From an uncultured Lachnospiraceae bacterium (GTDB lineage Bacteria; Bacillota; Clostridia; Lachnospirales; Lachnospiraceae): 34,335 bases of DNA. The notes below the pieces were generated by a model. That model had not been told where the DNA came from, made no database searches, and worked only from the letters and a program-made list of their open reading frames with translations. Made by a program: the position numbers and the translations under genes. The number at the start of each line of letters is the position of its first letter. Within the stretch, counting starts at the first letter, position 1. The stretch is from the NCBI GenBank assembly GCA_910584785.1, contig CAJUDX010000036.1:1-34335 (forward strand), given 5' to 3'. Positions 32,901-34,335 of the stretch are shown here, piece by piece.

Positions 32901-33009
32901 TCGTGGTAAGCAAAAGAATCATGGCAATGAACATTCCGCCCAATAGGGCGAAAACCACCGTCTGTTTCCTCTGTTCTCTGTTTATATCTCTGTGCTGTGT
33001 TTGCTCCAT
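29953..33009 (-). CDS. Hybrid sensor histidine kinase with two receiver domains
   Basis: The product has about 1018 residues. TM1 lies near residues 20-40, followed by an extracellular sensor of about 260 residues (dCache-like layout), then TM2 (VIQITITVLAMLGLFSAFIY). A PAS domain (about 365-490) comes next, then HisKA with FLNNMSHDIRTPMNAIIGF and HATPase with LLSNAMKFTKPGG and GTGLGMAITKNIV. Two receiver domains end the protein: RALVVDDD...IIDWLMPDMNG and ILLVEDN...LILMDIQMPIMNG. The ATG at 33007-33009 with AGGA upstream is preferred to one five codons earlier. It follows the binding lipoprotein gene by a few nt, so the two likely form one sensing unit. The downstream output regulator is not in the window. 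Confidence 0.9.
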   Translation of the reverse strand: MEQTQHRDINREQRKQTVVFALLGGMFIAMILLLTTIWVTNSARTGTKLAVDQVSEFYLEELAWRRAQVVSEELKNSFLSMETALDILEEENLESQEALRLFLGRVKRLYNVEKFALVDEKGIVYTERSTTSGLSRYSFLSEELTEPVIHTSNLYGARKQVILASPVENVTFQGVKIKACFIQLNIDEMLSSLTLQTSDNETFCNLFYRNGESLTDDNFGHMKAGNNLFSALLEAEIEEGFSYEQVERDFQDGRSGQISFRYQGVNEDLCYIPIEGTNWMMTILIRDNVISDQISSISTGMMRRSVIQITITVLAMLGLFSAFIYQFRKNSRLMLAQEKADSDRIRLAYAQIEREQEAMKNIQTALGSGPWSMEFNEHAQMISCTWSDTFRKMLGYSSEEDFPNRLESWSDLLHGEDKERINKEYWDTVMDYTGEKTYDVEYRLLTRHTGWRWFHAVGRLSRRDDGSPINFVGLFMDIDDEKRMEEQLEKQKIDLQDALAAAQHANRAKTTFLNNMSHDIRTPMNAIIGFTSLAAAHMDNPEQVQDYLAKITTSSNHLLSLINDVLDMSRIESGKVKIEEKETSLPEVMHDLKTIVQADISAKQLEFFIDTADVVNEHVLCDKLRLNQVLLNLLSNAMKFTKPGGIVSVRILQKGTVHDGIASYEFQVKDTGIGMSKEFQAHVFEPFERERTSTVSGIQGTGLGMAITKNIVDMMDGKISVASEEGKGSVFTIELQLRTCSGPVRQEVIPELKGLRALVVDDDFNTCSSVTKMLATIGMRPDWTTSGKEAVLRTKLAEEQDDEYSAYIIDWLMPDMNGIEVVRRIRGIIGEEKPIIILTAYDWSDIEDEARKAGVTAFCSKPIFLSELREVLESPFASAHVQAASMEESISFEGKKILLVEDNELNQEIAVEILKEAGFVMDVADDGMVAVEKMKTAEPGQYNLILMDIQMPIMNGYEATKQIRELKRAGIADIPIIAMTANAFDEDKKAALDAGMNGHIAKPIDVPKLMELLKEIVG

Positions 33010-33025
33010 ACCTGTTCCTACCATT

Positions 33026-34231
33026 CTAAAATTCTATTATTTCCCCGTACAATACCTGAAGTATCGACTGGGCATCCTTTTGATAAATCAGTGTCGTAGT
33101 TTCCTCTGTTTTTTCAGGATAAGCCTCTCCTGGAAGAAGTCCGTCCGCAATTTTCACCGCCACCTGAATTGTATCAAAGCCGATAGAATAGCAATCCTGT
33201 ATCCCCAGGGCATAAATTACCCCATCCCGAAGATAGTGAAGTGCCTCCTGATCGTGATCCATCCCCACAATCACAATATCTCCCGCTTTCCCGGCTTCAA
33301 CCACCGCCCGGGCGGCGCCGACGGGATTACTCATATTACAGCAGACAATCCCTGCAAGATCCGAATGCTTTTCCAAAAACTCCTGGGTTAATTCGTAGGC
33401 TTTCTCCGTATTATCATCATCATAGGCTATTTCTACCATCTCTATTTCAGGATACTTTGCCATAACCTCCTGTACGCCAAGTGCCCTCTCCTCGTGACAT
33501 GGCGCCCCCTTGGTTCCCACTAAGACTGCCACCTTGCCGCAATAGCCAAGTCTCTCACAAAGCACTTCCGTAAGGGCGGCACCATCCTCCTGATTATGCG
33601 TATTTCCCACATAGGCAATACGGTTGCAGCCATCTTCCTTAGACGCATCTGAACTGGAAAATGTCATCACTTTATGCCCATCCTTAATCAGCTTATTAAT
33701 CATAGGGGTTACCATCGCCACATCTGCCACATCCACTCCAATCACATCAAATTCGCGCATAGAGGCATCGGACAGACGAACAATTTGTTCCGGAGCTGAG
33801 GCATAATTCGGAGCAAGATACTCATAATAAATCGCAATTCCTTTATCCTCATACTGCTGCACCGCATCCTCAAGCCCCAGTCCAACAGCATCCCACCAGG
33901 GATGAACCACCTTATAGGTAAAATAAAAATGATACTCTTTTTTCAGCGGCCTGTACTGATCCAGTGTACAGTTAAAATCTACAATTGGGGGTTGTGCCTG
34001 GGTTTCTTGCGTATCCTTCGATGCCAAAGCCTCCGGCTCCTCTGCCAGTGCGGGCAATGTATCCTTAATGGTCTTTCGGCTGCACCCTGTCACACCAGCA
34101 AGGCATTCACAAAAAACAGCCACTAACAACATTAACTTACGTAATTTATTCTGAAAACCGCCGCATTCTGTTTTGTTTTTCAACATCTGATGCGATATTT
34201 TCCTGTCTCTGGTCTTACTTGTCCACATCAT
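33026..34231 (-). CDS. Ribose/LacI-type substrate-binding lipoprotein
   Basis: The protein is a periplasmic-binding-protein type 1 domain (sugar or autoinducer class) with a lipobox: LLVAVFCECLAGVTGC then SRK. The binding domain shows YFTYKVVHPWWDAVGLGLEDA, FDVIGVDVADVAMVTPMINK, GKVAVLVGTKGAPCHEERALG, AGIVCCNMSNPVGAARAV and IVIVGMDHDQEALHYLRDGVIYALGIQD, all in the order usual for RbsB-like proteins. No permease or ATPase genes are adjacent; the next gene is a hybrid kinase, so it probably presents ligand to that sensor. Start choice is uncertain: the ATG at 34229-34231 has AGGA 8 nt upstream; the frame stays open to 34297. The n-region before the lipobox is long (about 35 residues). Confidence 0.85.
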   Translation of the reverse strand: MMWTSKTRDRKISHQMLKNKTECGGFQNKLRKLMLLVAVFCECLAGVTGCSRKTIKDTLPALAEEPEALASKDTQETQAQPPIVDFNCTLDQYRPLKKEYHFYFTYKVVHPWWDAVGLGLEDAVQQYEDKGIAIYYEYLAPNYASAPEQIVRLSDASMREFDVIGVDVADVAMVTPMINKLIKDGHKVMTFSSSDASKEDGCNRIAYVGNTHNQEDGAALTEVLCERLGYCGKVAVLVGTKGAPCHEERALGVQEVMAKYPEIEMVEIAYDDDNTEKAYELTQEFLEKHSDLAGIVCCNMSNPVGAARAVVEAGKAGDIVIVGMDHDQEALHYLRDGVIYALGIQDCYSIGFDTIQVAVKIADGLLPGEAYPEKTEETTTLIYQKDAQSILQVLYGEIIEF

Positions 34232-34280
34232 ATTGCGATTCCTCATTTCCCCCAGATAATTTTTTATTCTCTCCTGATAG

Positions 34281-34335
34281 TTACTGTAAAAGTTCACCGC
34301 CGATTAGGCGGTCTAAATTCAGGTATTCCAAATGC
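34281..34335 (+). repeat. Dispersed intergenic repeat R4, cut by the window end
   Basis: The sequence starts TTACTGTAAAAGTTCACC, then has the perfect hairpin core CGCC-gatta-GGCG, then TTCAGGTATTCCAAATGC at the window edge. It matches copies R2 and R3 over its whole visible length. It lies about 50 nt upstream of the lipoprotein gene start, in the opposite orientation. Confidence 0.82.

Overview
The window is about 34 kb of chromosome from a low-to-mid GC Gram-positive anaerobe. It most likely belongs to the Lachnospiraceae (Clostridia). The evidence is strong AGGAGG-type ribosome sites, the Firmicutes gene order rimP-nusA-rnpM-ylxQ-infB-rbfA-nrnA-truB-ribF, CsoR/CopA copper control, lipobox-type secreted proteins, and KtrAB beside KdpDE. 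No rRNA, tRNA, CRISPR array or integrase was seen. All statements come from reading the sequence; no database search was possible.

Layout. (1) 1-5050, minus strand: an IspD/TarI-type cytidylyltransferase, an acidic secreted repeat protein, a ribulose-phosphate 3-epimerase homologue and a MATE exporter. (2) 5.3-8.6 kb, minus: a two-gene McrBC-type restriction module with its own promoter and terminator. (3) 8.7-9.4 kb, plus: an unidentified charged coiled-coil protein. (4) 9.6-12.6 kb, minus: a CsoR-controlled copper locus in which the P1B ATPase CopA carries a fused C-terminal CopZ-like domain preceded by its own perfect internal ribosome site. (5) 13.0-23.7 kb, minus: the translation/transcription core operon. 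It is extended at its 3' end by an ABC-type ATPase plus small PD-(D/E)xK-like protein pair, translationally coupled to ribF. This pair is the best candidate for an undescribed (possibly anti-phage) system here. (6) 24.0-29.8 kb, plus: ktrB-ktrA, a small membrane protein, kdpD and kdpE, a potassium uptake and sensing cluster. It is interrupted by a 124-bp MITE-like element with 12-bp terminal inverted repeats and an exact 8-bp target duplication. (7) 29.9-34.2 kb, minus: a hybrid histidine kinase preceded by a ribose/LacI-type substrate-binding lipoprotein, a layout resembling LuxPQ.

Structure between genes. A dispersed family of intergenic elements (unit 108 bp) appears in four places: 224-309, 5384-5494, 12698-12873 (tandem, inverted orientation) and 34281 to the window end. 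Its first hairpin shows a compensatory base-pair change and a G-U type wobble between copies, so a folded form is probably selected. Three smaller repeats also stand out: a 55-bp tandem duplication that gives three consecutive ribosome sites between rimP and nusA, a 39-bp repeat block encoding a Gly/Arg/Tyr/Gln-rich tract inside IF-2, and an A-rich 18-bp tandem repeat in the leader of the MATE gene.

How the parts work together: the core operon makes the initiation, elongation and RNA-processing factors; the Ktr/Kdp cluster couples K+ transport to a K+/turgor sensor kinase without kdpFABC in view; CsoR/CopA/CopZ handle copper efflux; McrBC and the ATPase-nuclease pair are plausible genome-defence functions.
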